Shown here in pieces: positions 36,724 through 53,659 of a stretch of DNA of 64,000 nt. The position numbers were made by a program, and so were the translations under genes. The notes below the pieces were generated by a model. That model was not told the DNA's origin and did not search any database. It saw only the letters and a program-made list of their open reading frames with translations. The DNA lies in NCBI RefSeq assembly GCF_010183535.1, contig NC_071330.1, positions 5,685,717 to 5,749,716 of the forward strand, given 5' to 3'. Numbering within the stretch: the stretch's first letter is position 1; each line of letters opens with the position of its first letter. Origin of the DNA: Caenorhabditis remanei. Taxonomy: Eukaryota > Nematoda > Chromadorea > Rhabditida > Rhabditidae.

Positions 36724-38432
36724 ACACGACAAATAATTTTGATATTTATTACCGTTAATATTTTTTGGTTGTATATAATTTGATGACAGGAAATAACATA
36801 ATGAATAAATTATTTCATATGACTTTGTTCAAACTCTCTACTCAAATACCTAACTCACTCTAGCTTATTTCCTATTTGCCCTACCAACTATATAATCATA
36901 TCCAAATGTTTATCAACGATATGTTATCAATTGTATGTCTGTGTGTGCTCGTTGTCCACTTTCTCCTCTCTCTGCGCCTCTTTCTCACTGTCTATTTTTT
37001 CTCGGGGGGACAGCAACAGCCGTCCATCTGTCCCCAATTCCCCTTCCTCTTACTCTCTTCCCAAGTGCTTTTGAAACTGAATCGACAATTCAAATGTACA
37101 GAGTCTGAGTCTCTTGTCTTACTGCTGCTCCTTTCCGCGTTCAACTGAATCGAGAAAGAGGAGCGTGTACTTTTCCGTCTTCTCCGCGCCTTCCGCTTTT
37201 CTTTTGACCCACTTCGAAATACATGCTGGCGGTCCCGTTTTTCTTTTTTCAATTGCCTTTTGTTTGGAGCCACACAGAAGAAAAACTTTTTTGTCTTGAC
37301 TTCAACTTCAACTTCTTTTCCATTTCCTATTCCCAATCGATAAATGTACACAAAATGATGAGTAATCATCATTCTTTTTGATAAGAAAATGAGTATTCCT
37401 TCATTTTGTGTCATATATTTCATCAAAAACTGTTGAGAGTTTCCATCAAGGGCGGAAAACGGATATTATTTCTAGTTGTTCGTATTCTATGTATTCGAGT
37501 AGTTTTTCTCTTTAAGTTCAAACTTTAAAGTGAGCCAAACCTCGGTTAAAATGAATGAATAAGGTGATTAGAGTGATCTGCAGCATTTCATGTTTTGTCA
37601 AATGTATTCTTTTTGCTTTAACTGAAGAGATTTACACGAAATTTCAAGTCACTCCTTTTCTATTTTTACCACGGTGATTTTTTCGGAACCACTTGGTTAG
37701 ATTCCTAGGCCACGTAAAAAAGCAATGTTTCTACTGAACTCAAATGAATTTCTCGGCCACGAAGTGTTTAGCGTGGCCTCGAAGTATTGAATAGCGTCCT
37801 GTTCGAAACTGAGTCCTAAGAATTTTTGCAAACTCCCTAACGGCACTAGATTCAAAACCGGGGAATCCATTGAAATGCAAAAAAGTTTGAAAAAAATTGT
37901 CCTTGATATATCAATTGATACCGAATTTTTATTAAGGAGATTGGGGACGAACTCAAAAAAGCCGGCCATGGAGAAAGTAAGCTCCATCTGCACGGAGAAA
38001 GATCTGCGCCGCAGTTGCGAAAACCGCATGGCTAAAAACGCGTGCCTGGATTGCAATAATTTTCGTGTGTCTCATTGGCGGTCTCCGCCCCTTTTTGTGG
38101 ACTAACTTTTTGCCTCGCTACCTACTAGCTGGTTGTGAAAAAATCACCGTGTTTTACAAAAAAGACGGTGCCGAGCTCTGAAGTAATCGCCTAATTCTCC
38201 GCAAAAATGCAGATTTCAGCCAAAAGTATGCAATTTGTCGTGAAATAAAATACATTCGGGGTTTTTTCAGCAGTTTTCCACTTGGCTTTTTCTCCCTCCT
38301 GACAGTGTTTCTCCTTTTGGTTGTTTGCTCTTGTGCATTGTTGTTTTTGTTTTATTCGTCATATTCTCAATTGCTCTCTTTTGATCATAATAGCAGTCTA
38401 TTTTCATTCAAAAAAACTATGATTGATTCCAG
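36724..38432. other. Spacer between the ground-like gene and rab-6.1
   Basis: Holds the ground-like 3' flank, a pyrimidine-rich stretch with TCTCTCTGCGCCTC near 36968, and a TIR element at 37670-38151. No convincing exon; a 119-codon minus-strand frame lies inside the element. Confidence 0.5.
37670..38151. repeat. TIR element, 482 bp, CACGGTGATTTTTTC ends
   Basis: The left end CACGGTGATTTTTTC and right end GAAAAAATCACCGTG are perfect 15 bp inverted repeats. The inside contains GGCCACG motifs in both orientations (CTAGGCCACGT, CGGCCACGAAGTG, GCGTGGCCTCG). It has a 119-codon minus-strand frame with no domain I recognise. Most likely a non-autonomous DNA transposon. Confidence 0.75.
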
Positions 38433-39407
<975 letters not shown>

Positions 39408-39930
39408 ACTCGTCTATATGAAATCTTCTACGCTCATTTCTGAAACGTTTATTTATTTTCCAATTATGGGTTTCCAAAGAATCGATCCATTTCTTCCCTT
39501 TTCTCTCGCCTACGTTTCCCGTGTTCCCCCTTATTGCCTTACTTCTTCCCGCAACGCTCATTTAATTTTTAAATCAATCTATCGCCTGTTTATAATGTAT
39601 TTGCTACTGATGGTGTAAATGTGTCGAATAAGTTTATCAATGTATTACGAATTCTGTCGTTAAAAATGTTTCAAAAAACAGGTGAAATGGGGTAACGCTT
39701 CTAAAAAAAAATAAAATATTAGTTAGGGGGAGGGTAGGAGGAGGCTTCAGAGACTTTGTAAATTGAATTTCGGAATTTCAGAATTATTAAAAGAATCTAG
39801 TATAACTGGATGACTGGGGTAAATAAATATACAGGGATCATTAATTATACAGAGATTATTGAGATTACAAACGAAAATAAATAATACAGTTATTAGAAGA
39901 AAATGTCATGCACACAAGTTCATGGGGGAG
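39408..39930. other. Spacer between convergent rab-6.1 and zif-1
   Basis: Contains the 3' flanks of two converging genes. No exon, repeat or RNA gene recognised. Confidence 0.6.
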
Positions 39931-41832
39931 TTATTGTTCTTCAATTTTCATGTTGCGGAAATCATGAAGATAGTCCTCCTCTTCGTACTTCAAACAGCAC
40001 ACAGTTTGACTATACGCTGGATCAATATGTACGCATTTGTTCAGTATTTGACGACATTTTAGTTGAAGGGTGATGGGCTCGAAGTACGGTAGTTCACAGT
40101 AGCTCATTCCTGGAAAGAGTTGTGAATTGAAAAGATCTAAGAGCCAAAGGATTACCAAACAATTCTTTGTATCTGAACATGTAGACAGTGCCAGAGGGAT
40201 GAGGTTGAATCACGTCGGTTCTGAATGAAAACTGTAATTTTAGCTCAAATAGGATGGGGGCACCCTAGAATGAATACGTCGAACTTTTTGATTTGCTCAC
40301 TGTCCAAATCAATTGTGCAGAACGCAGTGCCTCGAGGTTCTTCACTGCAACAAAATGTTCGGGCATCCAAATTGGCGACTCGCTAGAAAACATGTGACAC
40401 TACAACCCTTTTCTCATTCAGAGCCTAACTTACAGTTGACAATCGCTTAGTGAGAAGCGTATCAATTGTGAAGAGTCCCCATTTTTGGAGTACAACCATC
40501 TTTCCGTGTTGTGAAATACACATTTGACTGTGACTGAAATCTTCGTAGATCTTCTTCCATACTTCTACATCATTATTAGTGAATTTGATGTCCACTTCTT
40601 CTGGATCTTCCACATCTTTCATGTTGTTTTCCTCTCTTTCGATGACGTCTTTCAGGTTGATTCGCATGTGAAAAACTCCACGGAACACTTTCGTTTCATT
40701 ATCGTCAACTTGTGGATCTTGACCGTAATCTCTATCTTCTTCTTCGACGAATGAGAACGTGTCGACTCGGATGAAGAAGTTAATTTCATTACGATAAACA
40801 TGGGGAACGTAGTGAGAAGACATGAAAGGATCCAGATAGACGCGGGTTCCTGGAATTATTTTAGAATAATATATGTCAAAGATGGAGACTGACTCACCAA
40901 GACGTTGACTAACAATACTATTCATGTCGAACGAAACATATTTTACGTCAAAACATGTTGCTGACGGAAGGTAAGGTAAAAGAATTAGAGAATCGGATCC
41001 ATTTGAGAAAATGAGCCACAATTGATTATTATGATCTATGAATGGTTCACCACGCCGATTTTCGAAGATGTGGAACCAATAAGAAGCGAGAATTGTCTTG
41101 TTTGTACGGTACTTGCATTGTCCGCAATATGTCAGTTTTTGAGTTTCGTGAGAAACATGCCAGAACGTTTGTCTGAATTTCAATACTATGTCGTCTGTTG
41201 GGCGGGGTTCGGCGTCGTCTTTCTGGAATTGAAAAGTTGGGAAAATAGTTAAACTGTGAAGAAATTACCACCAAAGTCACAGTCCCGATTATATCGTTCC
41301 TTGCCCAATAGAGAAAACAGACACGTGGAATGTCGAAACCGACATCCATTGTGTAGAATGTCCATGAGTTGGTGTGAAGATCGAAAATTGCCATTCGGTC
41401 CTTCAGTTGATGATTGATGTTCTCTCGTCCTCCCTTAATTGTTAAATGTGTCTAGGTATGTCATTAACAACTTACAGGCAAATCAATTCCGTATCTTCCA
41501 CATGGCGACCATTTCCAGATGAACGATTCCACGTCAGAGAGACGACTGAAGCTGAAAATTTTTATAAAACCAATGAAAACTTGAGGTTCTCACCCTTCCA
41601 TTTGATCGAGAAATTCGAATTCGGTGAAGCCGTCGCAGGTCTGAAATTTCGAGATCTGAGATCAATAGACTTTAAAATGACAAACCTGGGGAACCAGCTT
41701 CCATGGAATTTCATTCACACAGAATTTGCGTGGATCATCAGCAGTCGTCGTGGTTGATTCTTCTTCTGGTGCGATTATTATTGACGTGCTTGGTGTACAC
41801 GTTTCGACACGGCGGCTGCTAGAATCGCTCAT
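39931..41832 (-). CDS. zif-1: SOCS-box substrate receptor, ZIF-1-like, 512 aa, 9 exons
   Basis: Minus-strand exons are 41832-41686, 41640-41594, 41551-41476, 41433-41269, 41222-40898, 40849-40434, 40382-40264, 40220-40156 and 40109-39931; phases close to 512 aa. The body is rich in beta-strand and aromatic residues ([40 protein letters not shown]), like a propeller. Near the C-terminus residues 467-475 read TLQLKCRQI, an exact match to the elongin C-binding BC box (S/T/P)LxxxCxxx(I/L/V/A), with DPAYSQTV a possible cullin-box region. In C. elegans ZIF-1 recruits germline CCCH zinc-finger proteins to an elongin/CUL-2 ubiquitin ligase in somatic cells of the embryo. Identity is supported by the BC box and by position between rab-6.1 and rpn-6.2; I cannot align the substrate-binding part. 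It is convergent with rab-6.1. Confidence 0.8.
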
Positions 41833-41907
41833 CTTTTTTTGAATCGCCCTGAAAATTTAAATAATTCATTTTTAAAATTTTACTTGAATTTTTATCCGAG
41901 TGGGGGA
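41833..41907. promoter_or_regulatory. 75 bp divergent start region, zif-1 / small membrane protein
   Basis: Only 75 bp separate the two outward-facing start codons, so promoter elements must be shared or lie in the neighbouring transcription units. The sequence is AT-rich with no TATA box I would defend. Confidence 0.5.
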
Positions 41908-42414
41908 ATGGATATTTTAAGGTGATAATAAAAATTAAATCAAGGTTAAGAATTTAGAAATTCAGATTGGAAATCCGTAGTTCGCAGAATGTACTTTTGT
42001 CTTTTTCCATTGCTGCGAGCATTGTTGCCTGGGGATGGACATGGTGGAAAAACCAGCGAGAAGTCGAGGAAATACGATTGTCAAGCCGCCCGAACCCCAT
42101 AATTTTCCATATAATTCGTTCGCCAGGCACACCGAGAACGCGTGCAGCTTTCAAGAAACGAGGTTGCTCATGTAAAAGGATTGATACAAAGGATGATTGT
42201 CGACAGGTAGTAGAAATAGAGTCATGGAGGACTTCTCACAATGTTTGAGTGTTGCAGAACAAGCAGAAAAACAAATGGACTGGCAGTGATGAGGAGGAAC
42301 TTGACACAGATGTAAGGGATAGACATATGTTCGCTTCGATTAGTTTTTCGGTTACAGATAAATCTAATTCCGTCGTCGATGAAATCTTCAAAACATCTAA
42401 TGCTCAATCGATGA
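41908..42414 (+). CDS. Small single-pass membrane protein, 121 aa, unknown function
   Basis: Exons are 41908-41921, 41966-42206, 42258-42311 and 42358-42414, with introns of 44-51 bp. A 14-base first exon (MDILR) joins in frame. Residues about 11-28 (NVLLSFSIAASIVAWGWTWW) form one hydrophobic helix, followed by a basic region with RSPGTPRTRAAFKKRGCSCKR, an acidic SDEEELDTD stretch and a short Ser/Lys-rich tail. I do not recognise the family; topology suggests an N-terminal anchor with a cytosolic basic tail. An alternative reading without the last intron runs to 42491 and adds a longer, less protein-like tail. It is divergent from zif-1 and 177 bp upstream of rpn-6.2, so it could head an operon with it, though no SL2-type evidence is visible. 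Confidence 0.6.
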
Positions 42415-42591
42415 ATTTCTTTTTTAATCAAAAAATAAAATGTTTACATTTCAATATTTTGAATTTTCGCGTGACCTCCCACGCAGATTAACACGTCATT
42501 CGCAATCCACGTTTTAATGAGTCAGCAACAGGAAAATTTGAATTAAAAATCTATTTGTGCGCTTTTCATATTTTTCAAGTGCAAAAAAGAG

Positions 42592-44476
42592 ATGTCGTCA
42601 ACACCGGTCACCTTGAAAGCTGTACAAAGTGAAGGTACGTTATTAAGAAAAGAGACGATGAAAAAAACGGAGAAGCAAGTGGGTGGAGAGACATATGAAG
42701 AAAAGAAGGAAAACGACTGAACGCGGCAACGGACGTTGGCGGATTGATTGGTTTTGATAAAGAAGAATGTTTTTATATGCGGAACAAAACGAGAAAGCTT
42801 CGGCGAATCATGAGAAGAAGCGAGAAATAGAAATAGAGACGCGAGAATTGTGTTTCGGTATTCGAATTGCCGCTTGAAAAAGTTTGTCGCGCTATGAGAC
42901 CCGCGTGAGGAAAAGAATGCGCCTTTAAAGTCTACAGTAGTCAATGAGCAACGTAACAATTTTCAATTTTTGGAAAATAAAATCTTGGTTTTTTGAAATA
43001 AAATTAAAACAATTTCAGTCTCTTCACAAACTGCAAAATCGTCGGAGGCGGAAGTGAAGCGATGTGAAGATCTCATCCTGACTTACTCAAAACAGCTCGC
43101 CAAAGAAAAGGATATTACTGGAATCCGTACACTTGTCGAGTCGATTCGCAGTTTTTACGATCTAATCGGGAAGGCAAGAGCCAGCAAGCTGATTAGAGAT
43201 ATCGTTGAGCAAGCTCTTACTATCGAGCAAGGGAAACAAGAGAAAGACGAAAAAATAGATCTTCTGAAAAACTGCATCGAATGGGCCACTTCTAATAAGA
43301 GAGAATTTCTACGACGCAGTCTCCAATCTCGTCTTGTTCGTCTCTACAACGATGTGCGAGAATTCCCACAAGCTCAAAAACTTGGTCAAGAACTTTCGAA
43401 AGAGTTAAAGAAGTTAGAGGATCGCGAACTGCTTATTGAAGTTTCAGTAGAGGAGAGCAAGAGCGCTTTTAATCTCAATAACTTGAGCAAAGTGAGTAGT
43501 ATTAAAATCACGGTGTTTCGCTAACTAGACATTTCCAGGCAAAAACTGCACTTCTGACTGCCAAAACCAGCGCCAATTCGGCAATTGCTTCTCCACAACT
43601 TCAAGCGGCTGTCGATCTGCAATCCGGTGTTTTATACTCAGCCGAGGAGAGAGACTATAAGACTTCGTATTCGTACTTCTACGAAGCATTTGAGGGATTT
43701 TCGAATATTGGAGACAAAATCAATGCAACTGGAGCATTGAAGTATATGATTCTTTGTAAGATCATGCTCAATGAAACCGAACAACTACCATCACTGTTGG
43801 CAACGAAGGAATTTCTTCCATATCATTCGAATCTAAGAATCATTGCTATTCGTGCAATGGCTGATGCATTCCGTAAAAGAAGCTTGAAAGATTTCATGAA
43901 AGCATTGGAAGAACACAAAAAGGAGTTGGTAGAGGACAAAGTTGTAGCCGTGCATTCTCAGAATCTGGAGCGTAATATGCTCGAGAAGGTAATAAAAGTC
44001 AGGGTAATAAAAATAAGTATAACTGAACAATTATAGGAGATTTCTCGTGTTATTGAGCCCTACTCAGAAATAGAGCTGTCCTACATCGCGCGAGTGATCG
44101 GAATGACCGTCCCGCCCATCGAGAAAGCAATAGCAAGAATGATTCTGGATAAGAAATTGTTGGGGTGAGTAGTATAGAAAGAAGATTGAAAGGGAAAAGA
44201 ATAAGATGCGGCGCCATGTTGTCATGGGAAAAGCAAAATGTTGCCTCCGATTAATGCCAGAATGAATTATTTTTGACATTGCAGGAGCATCGATCAACAT
44301 GGAGACACCGTCCTCATCTATCCGAAGGCTGGAGCTACGAAGCAGTTCACTCAAGCTTTGAGCACAATTAGCAAGCTAACGAAGGTATCGAGCATTGCAA
44401 AACTCTCGTAGTTTGTCCAAGTAATGTTTTTCAGACCGTGGATGTCTCATACAACCGCACCAAGGCGATCAAATGA
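42592..44476 (+). CDS. rpn-6.2: 26S proteasome lid subunit Rpn6 (PCI domain), 411 aa
   Basis: Exons are 42592-42634, 43019-43491, 43539-43988, 44037-44164, 44285-44384 and 44435-44476. The N-terminal two thirds are helical repeats (ILTYSKQLAKEKDITGIRTLVESIRSF, IEWATSNKREFLRRSLQSRLVRLYND), then the Rpn6 signature KTALLTAKTSANSAI..PQLQAAVDLQSGVLYSAEERDYKTSYSYFYEAFEGF. The C-terminal PCI/winged-helix part reads EPYSEIELSYIARVIGMTVPPIEKAIARMILDKKLLGSIDQHGDTVLIY. Rpn6 (PSMD11) holds lid and base together in the 26S proteasome. C. elegans has two Rpn6 genes; rpn-6.2 is chosen because of the neighbours (F59B2.5 from memory). The short first exon (14 codons) is separated by a 384 bp intron, the longest in the gene. 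Confidence 0.92.
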
Positions 44477-44784
44477 TTTCTCAAGAATGTGTCTTTCCAT
44501 AAATCGTTTATCCTGCTTCTCTTTTATTAATTTGTTTAATTCCTGAAAGGAATATAGTTCATTTGCTTGTTTGTTGTACCTGTATTTTTTTTCAACGTTT
44601 TTTTCCGTTTCTTTTCCTTCGATTATTAAAAATCGACATTGTTTTCCTCCAGCGTTCGCCTGCTCGGCCATCGATCAATTCTGATAAGATAGTATTGCAC
44701 ATACAAAAACTCCGCCTTTCCCTCTTCATGCTCCCATTTTCACTTTGTTTCCACCTCTAACCGCATTTCTTTCTCATTCCCGTG

Positions 44785-47404
44785 ATGCAGCCAAGACGAA
44801 TCAAGTTTGATTCGGAAGTGCTCGATGGACAATTCGCAGGAAACCAGCTGTTCCAATTTGTAAACTGTTCAGTTCTCCGAGAAGATGGGCTCAAGAAGGA
44901 GCATATTTGGATTCGAAATGGACGGATTCTGGATGAGAGAACAGTATTTTTCGAGGAGAAACGAATGGCCGATGTGCAGGTTGGAATTCATTGTTTATTA
45001 ATTGAAAATATAAATATTGATTTTCAGGTTGATTGCTCCGGTCTGATTCTTGCTCCAGGATTCATCGATGTTCAATTGAACGGTTAAAATATTTATGAGA
45101 ATTTCCTATGAGTTTTAATTTGTTTTCAGGAGGCTTCGGAATCGACTTCTCCACCTATAATTCAGATGACGATGAGTATAAATCAGGACTTCTTACAGTT
45201 GCGAAACAGCTTCTAGCTCACGGAGTTACCAGTTTTGCACCAACAGTCATTACCAGTTCTCCAGAGACCTACCACAAGGTAATTCTTGATTCTTTAAATT
45301 AGGCCGATAAATTTTGTCTTCCGTTTTTTTTTCTATCTGTTCCTTTCACTGACCGATGTCCATCGTCTTTCAATCCTGCGTCTCCTCCCGCTTGTTTTCT
45401 CTCACCATTGAGTTTGTTTTCGTCTCGCTCGACCGGAGGCGCCAAGCCTTTTTGTCCCCTTATTTTATGTGTGTTGCTTTCGGTTTCTTTCTGGGATCTT
45501 CTTTGAGTACCTTTAACTGAGAACATTTTCAGAAAATGTATATTGAACACAAAAGAAAGAGAGAAGCATTCACTTTTCGATGACTAACGTTTCTTCTCTT
45601 CGCTCTCTCCAATTTCCCTATTCTCACAGTCAGTCATCATGACAGTCATAGTCATTGCCCTGTACATGTGTTGCCCTCCTAACCACCACACCCGCCTTCT
45701 CTCCTTTCCCTTCTCTGTCTCTCTCCCACCGCACTTTCCACCACGACCACATTTTCGAACGTGGATTGTTATATATTCAATGAAGAGAAACTAACCAGTC
45801 TGTATAAAAGAGGAGAGTAACAGACAGCCAAATACCAGCCCACACGCCTGATCGATTTGTTTCATAACCTTTATGAAGAAGCTGACTAACAACATCATCT
45901 ACCACTAAACGTTTGAACTCTCTCTCTCCTCCATCATTTTTTCCTACCCGTCCTGTTTTCGTGCCTCTTTGTTTGCCCTCCCCTTCCTCCGCTTTGTTCT
46001 GTTTTTTATTCGATCTCATTCCAAAGACGCCCTGATATATCACAAATTCTTAGAGTTCTTACAATTTCCAGGTTCTCCCACTACTCGAACGAACGTATGC
46101 GTGGTCAGAAGGTGCTGGAATTCTCGGTGAGTCATTTGATAAGTTGCATGAAAAATAGAAAGCTGAACAAACTCGAGAGATATTGAAGAGCTGGATCAAA
46201 AATTGTGACGTTGTAGGCGAAACTTTCAGAGTATCTCTTTTTTTCTATATTTGCTCTGAAAGATTTTCTTATCGCCTGTCGGACATAACTACGGCAGAAC
46301 TGATAAGATTGGCGATGCGCTGAAGTGCATTGAGAGAATAAGAAGAAGAAGACGACAACTAATTATCGTCTTTGTTATCTGAAACTTTTTTTTTCTCTTC
46401 TTATACTCTAAATTTCCAGGTGCTCACCTCGAAGGACCATTCATTTCGGCTGATAAACGAGGATGTCATCCCGAACAGCTTGTGATCACATCTTTCGGAT
46501 CAAATCCAGCTGAAACGATTGAAAATATTTATGGAAGTACAAAAAACATTGCGATTGTCACCATGGCCCCTGAACTGGAAGGAGCACAAGAAGCCATAAA
46601 ATATCTTGTTGCTGCTGGAACAACCGTCTCTGTTGGACACTCTTCTGCCAAACTTGGTCCAGGAGAAATGGCCGTGACGTCTGGAGCAAAGATGATCACT
46701 CACTTGTTCAATGCCATGCAATCGGTGAGTTTTTCTTGTTTCGAAAAAAATAACTAAGAATTAATGATATGACTCATTAGTTTTATTTTGAAAAAGAACT
46801 ATTCAAAGTTCATTCAAACTAATTTTGATTAAAAAATATATAATTTCCAGTATCATCATCGCGATCCTGGACTTATCGGACTTCTGACTTCTTCAGAGGT
46901 GACTCCAGATCATCCGCTCTACTATGGAATAATCTCCGATGGAATTCACACTCACGACTCAGCACTTCGAATCGCATACCATACCAATCCCGATGGTCTT
47001 ATTCTCGTAACAGATGCAATCGCTGCTCTCGGAATGCCTGATGGAGTTCACAAGCTTGGAACTCAAACAATTCATGTGAAAGGATTCGAGGCGAAACTTG
47101 ATGGAACAAACACGACTGCTGGCAGTGTTGCGAGTATGCCATATTGTATTCGCCATCTTATAAAAGCCACCGGATGTACCATTGAGTACGCTCTTCAGAG
47201 TGCAACTCATAAGCCAGGTTAGTTTTCAACTTTGAACTATTCTAAATCTTACATTTTCTTTTTTCAGCAACTCTTCTCGGTATAACTTCTGAGAAAGGTA
47301 CATTGGCCGTGGGAAGTATTGCTGACTTCGTATTGATCGACGAGAATGTCGACGTCAAAGCAACGTTCTGCTCGGGAAGTCGTGTCTTTCTCAATAAGGA
47401 TTGA
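44785..47404 (+). CDS. N-acetylglucosamine-6-phosphate deacetylase (NagA/AMDHD2 type), 420 aa
   Basis: Exons are 44785-44979, 45028-45082, 45130-45278, 46072-46126, 46420-46724, 46851-47217 and 47268-47404. It removes acetate from GlcNAc-6-P to give glucosamine-6-P in amino-sugar catabolism and hexosamine turnover. Family marks in order: [15 protein letters not shown] (residues 77-91), HLEGPFIS with Glu156 as metal ligand, His225 in VGHSSA, His246 in THLFNAM, the substrate loop SDGIHTH (282-288), and the catalytic Asp308 in [10 protein letters not shown]. Length matches the family. Introns 3 (793 bp) and 4 (293 bp) are unusually large for this block; intron 3 is pyrimidine-rich. It lies 308 bp downstream of rpn-6.2 and 232 bp upstream of skat-1, same strand. 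C. elegans F59B2.3 is the remembered counterpart. Confidence 0.95.
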
Positions 47405-47636
47405 GATTCCTTGGTATAAACAATTACTCCAATGACTCGAACATTTTGGTTTCATTTTACATTTCCCAAGTACCTATTCATTGTTTCAATTTTGTGAATA
47501 AACAAATAAATTTCTTTATTATCAAACTTTCCTTCGGTGCCTGCAATCTTTATAGAGTTGTTGCTCTATTTCCTTACCTTTTTGCTCACTTTTATTTATT
47601 GTGTCTTTTTAGTAAATTTTCCCTTTTCAGGTCTAG
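47405..47636 (+). promoter_or_regulatory. Intercistronic spacer with trans-splice-like acceptor
   Basis: 232 bp between the deacetylase stop and the skat-1 start. It contains a polyadenylation-type AATAAA near 47498-47503 and a pyrimidine-rich acceptor ending CTTTTCAG just 6-7 bases before the skat-1 ATG. This spacing and layout suit a nematode operon, but a separate SL1 gene is equally possible. Confidence 0.4.
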
Positions 47637-49223
47637 ATGAGTGAGGAGGAAGGCCGTGAACGGGCGGTGACGGCTGAAGGAGATGCGGAATCGATGAATG
47701 ATGGGAGAGCTTTGGTACAAACACCCGCAAGAAGTGGTGATGTTATCACGTACGTTGTATCTTTACTAGATTTTCTTTTTGATTTCAGTGTCACTATTTC
47801 AGCCCCACCCGTGCCGTTCTGACCCTCTCGAAATCCATGTTCAATGCCGGTTGTTTCTCGCTTCCATACGCATGGAAACTCGGAGGACTCTGGGTTTCTT
47901 TCGTGATGTCATTTGTCATTGCTGGTCTCAATTGGTACGGAAATCACATTCTTGTCAGAGCCAGTCAGCATCTCGCCAAGAAATCTGACAGAAGCGCCCT
48001 TGATTACGGTCATTTTGCGAAGAAAGTTTGTGACTACAGTGATATAAGATTTTTGAGAAATAACAGCAAAGCAGTCATGTAAGTGTTCGGACAATCCGAA
48101 ATCTTTTGAATTTATCTCATTTTTCAGGTACTTTGTCAACGTGACGATATTATTCTATCAGTTGGGAATGTGCAGTGTTGCAATTCTTTTCATTTCGGAT
48201 AATTTGGTAAATTTAGTCGGTGATCATTTGGGAGGAACTCGACACCAACAAATGATTATGATGGCCACAGTCTCATTATTTTTTATTCTTCTCACAAATA
48301 TGTTCACAGAAATGAGAATTGTTTCTTTCTTTGCACTCGTTTCGTCGGTTTTCTTTGTGATTGGTGCAGCAGTTATCATGCAATTCACTATTCAGTAAGT
48401 TACAATTTAGTTTATTGAGTTAATAAATTGTTTTTTTTTTCAGACAACCAAATCAATGGGACAAACTGCCTGCATCAACTAATTTCTCTGGAACAATCAC
48501 TATGATCGGAATGAGTATGTATGCATTCGAAGGACAAACAATGATATTGCCGATTGAAAATAAGCTCGATAACCCAGCGGCTTTCCTTGCTCCATTTGGA
48601 GTTCTCTCGACCACAATGATGATTTGTACTGCATTCATGACAGCACTCGGTTTCTTTGGATATACTGGATTCGGTGATGCGATTGCTCCAACTATCACAA
48701 CAAACGTCCCGAAAGAGGGATTATATTCAACTGTCAATGTATTCCTTATGCTTCAATCTCTTCTTGGTAATTCGATTGCCATGTACGTTGTCTATGATAT
48801 GTTCTTCAATGGATTCCGTCGGAAGTTTGGAGCAAGATTCCCTAATGTTCCGAAGTGGCTCTCAGACAAAGGATTCCGTGTATTCTGGGTTCTTGTCACA
48901 TATCTGATGGCTGTGTTGATTCCAAGGCTGGAAATTATGATTCCATTGGTCGGAGTTACCAGTGGAACTCTTTGTGCACTGATTTTCCCGCCATTCTTCG
49001 AGATGATCACTTTCTGGACTGATTGGAAGGTAAGAACTTGCGGATAAACAGGCTCACAGACATCTGAACTTAAATTTTTCAGGTACTCCTCACCCATCGC
49101 CAACGTATGACAAAGATTTTCATCAACTGCGTTGTCATGGCGATTGGATTTTTCGCCATCATCGCTGGAGTCTACACAAACATTTCCGCCATCATCAACT
49201 CATTCTCCCAACCGGAGCCTTGA
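47637..49223 (+). CDS. skat-1: Amino-acid transporter of the SLC36/AAAP family, 460 aa
   Basis: Exons are 47637-47749, 47803-48078, 48128-48394, 48444-49029 and 49083-49223. After a roughly 40-residue charged N-terminus, TM1 has the family pattern FNAGCFSLPYAWKLGGLWVSFVMSF. Further membrane helices include FVNVTILFYQLGMCSVAILF, MATVSLFFILLTNMF, FFALVSSVFFVIGAAVIM, the YAFEGQTMILPIENKL hallmark of SLC36 transporters, TTMMICTAFMTALGFFGY, VFWVLVTYLMAVLIP, LVGVTSGTLCALIFPP and a last helix IFINCVVMAIGFFAIIAGVY. About 10-11 helices fit the family. It should move small neutral amino acids at the plasma membrane or lysosome; C. elegans skat-1 (F59B2.2) has been tied to kynurenine-related fat control, from memory. 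The symbol rests on family plus position beside the deacetylase. Confidence 0.9.
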
Positions 49224-49551
49224 TTTCTGTATCAGAAACAAGTTAATTTATGTGTTTCATAATGATATCATTATATTCTTCACCCGGTTGTCATCTTGAC
49301 TGACTTTTCACAGTACTTTTCTCTCACATTTTCGATCATTCCATCCACCTCGAATTGTTAATCCTCCAATTTTGAAATCACCGGTACCATAGTTTCCACT
49401 TTTTCACACTTTATGTACATTTCAATGTTTTTATTCCCCACTAGTCACTTTGTCTTCCCACATGCGAACTGGTTAGTCTTCAAATTTTTTATTGCATTTA
49501 AAACTATTTTTTATGTGATTAGTATTTTATTGCCTGTTGAATTCCTTTGAA

Positions 49552-53126
<3,575 letters not shown>

Positions 53127-53659
53127 GGTAGAGAATCTGAAATATTGAAGATAACCAAGAAAATTCAAAATCCAAAAAAGATCAAACCCAATTCAAAGAT
53201 CATTCTCCCCAATTATTCGTCATCATTAAAACAAAGATCACTCATTACTTTCCCTATTCAAACAAAATCGAAAACTCTCTTTTTTTCAAAAAAGAAACTG
53301 AACTTTGATATGAGGAGAGTTCAAAACAAGAAAGAAATGAGCTCTCTTGAATGGCTTCATTCAAATTTGAATCTCACGTTTTCAGAAAGAAATGTGTTTT
53401 TTCTCGGTGCTGGTATTCTAGAAGTTTCGAAATAAGGTCTTCAGATAATACTAGATATAAAGGGAAAAGTGTGAATGGATTAGAGGATAAGAGAATGATG
53501 AAGAAACAAATCTAGAGGGTAAATGATATATTCATAACCCAGGTTTGCAGATTTGTGTTTCCGTCTGAATTCCATAACGCTTATGTTTCAATTCTGCAGC
53601 CCCGATTTGGAATAAATTCCGAAAAAAAAACTTTTGGATTAAGATCGGAAACTATTCTC

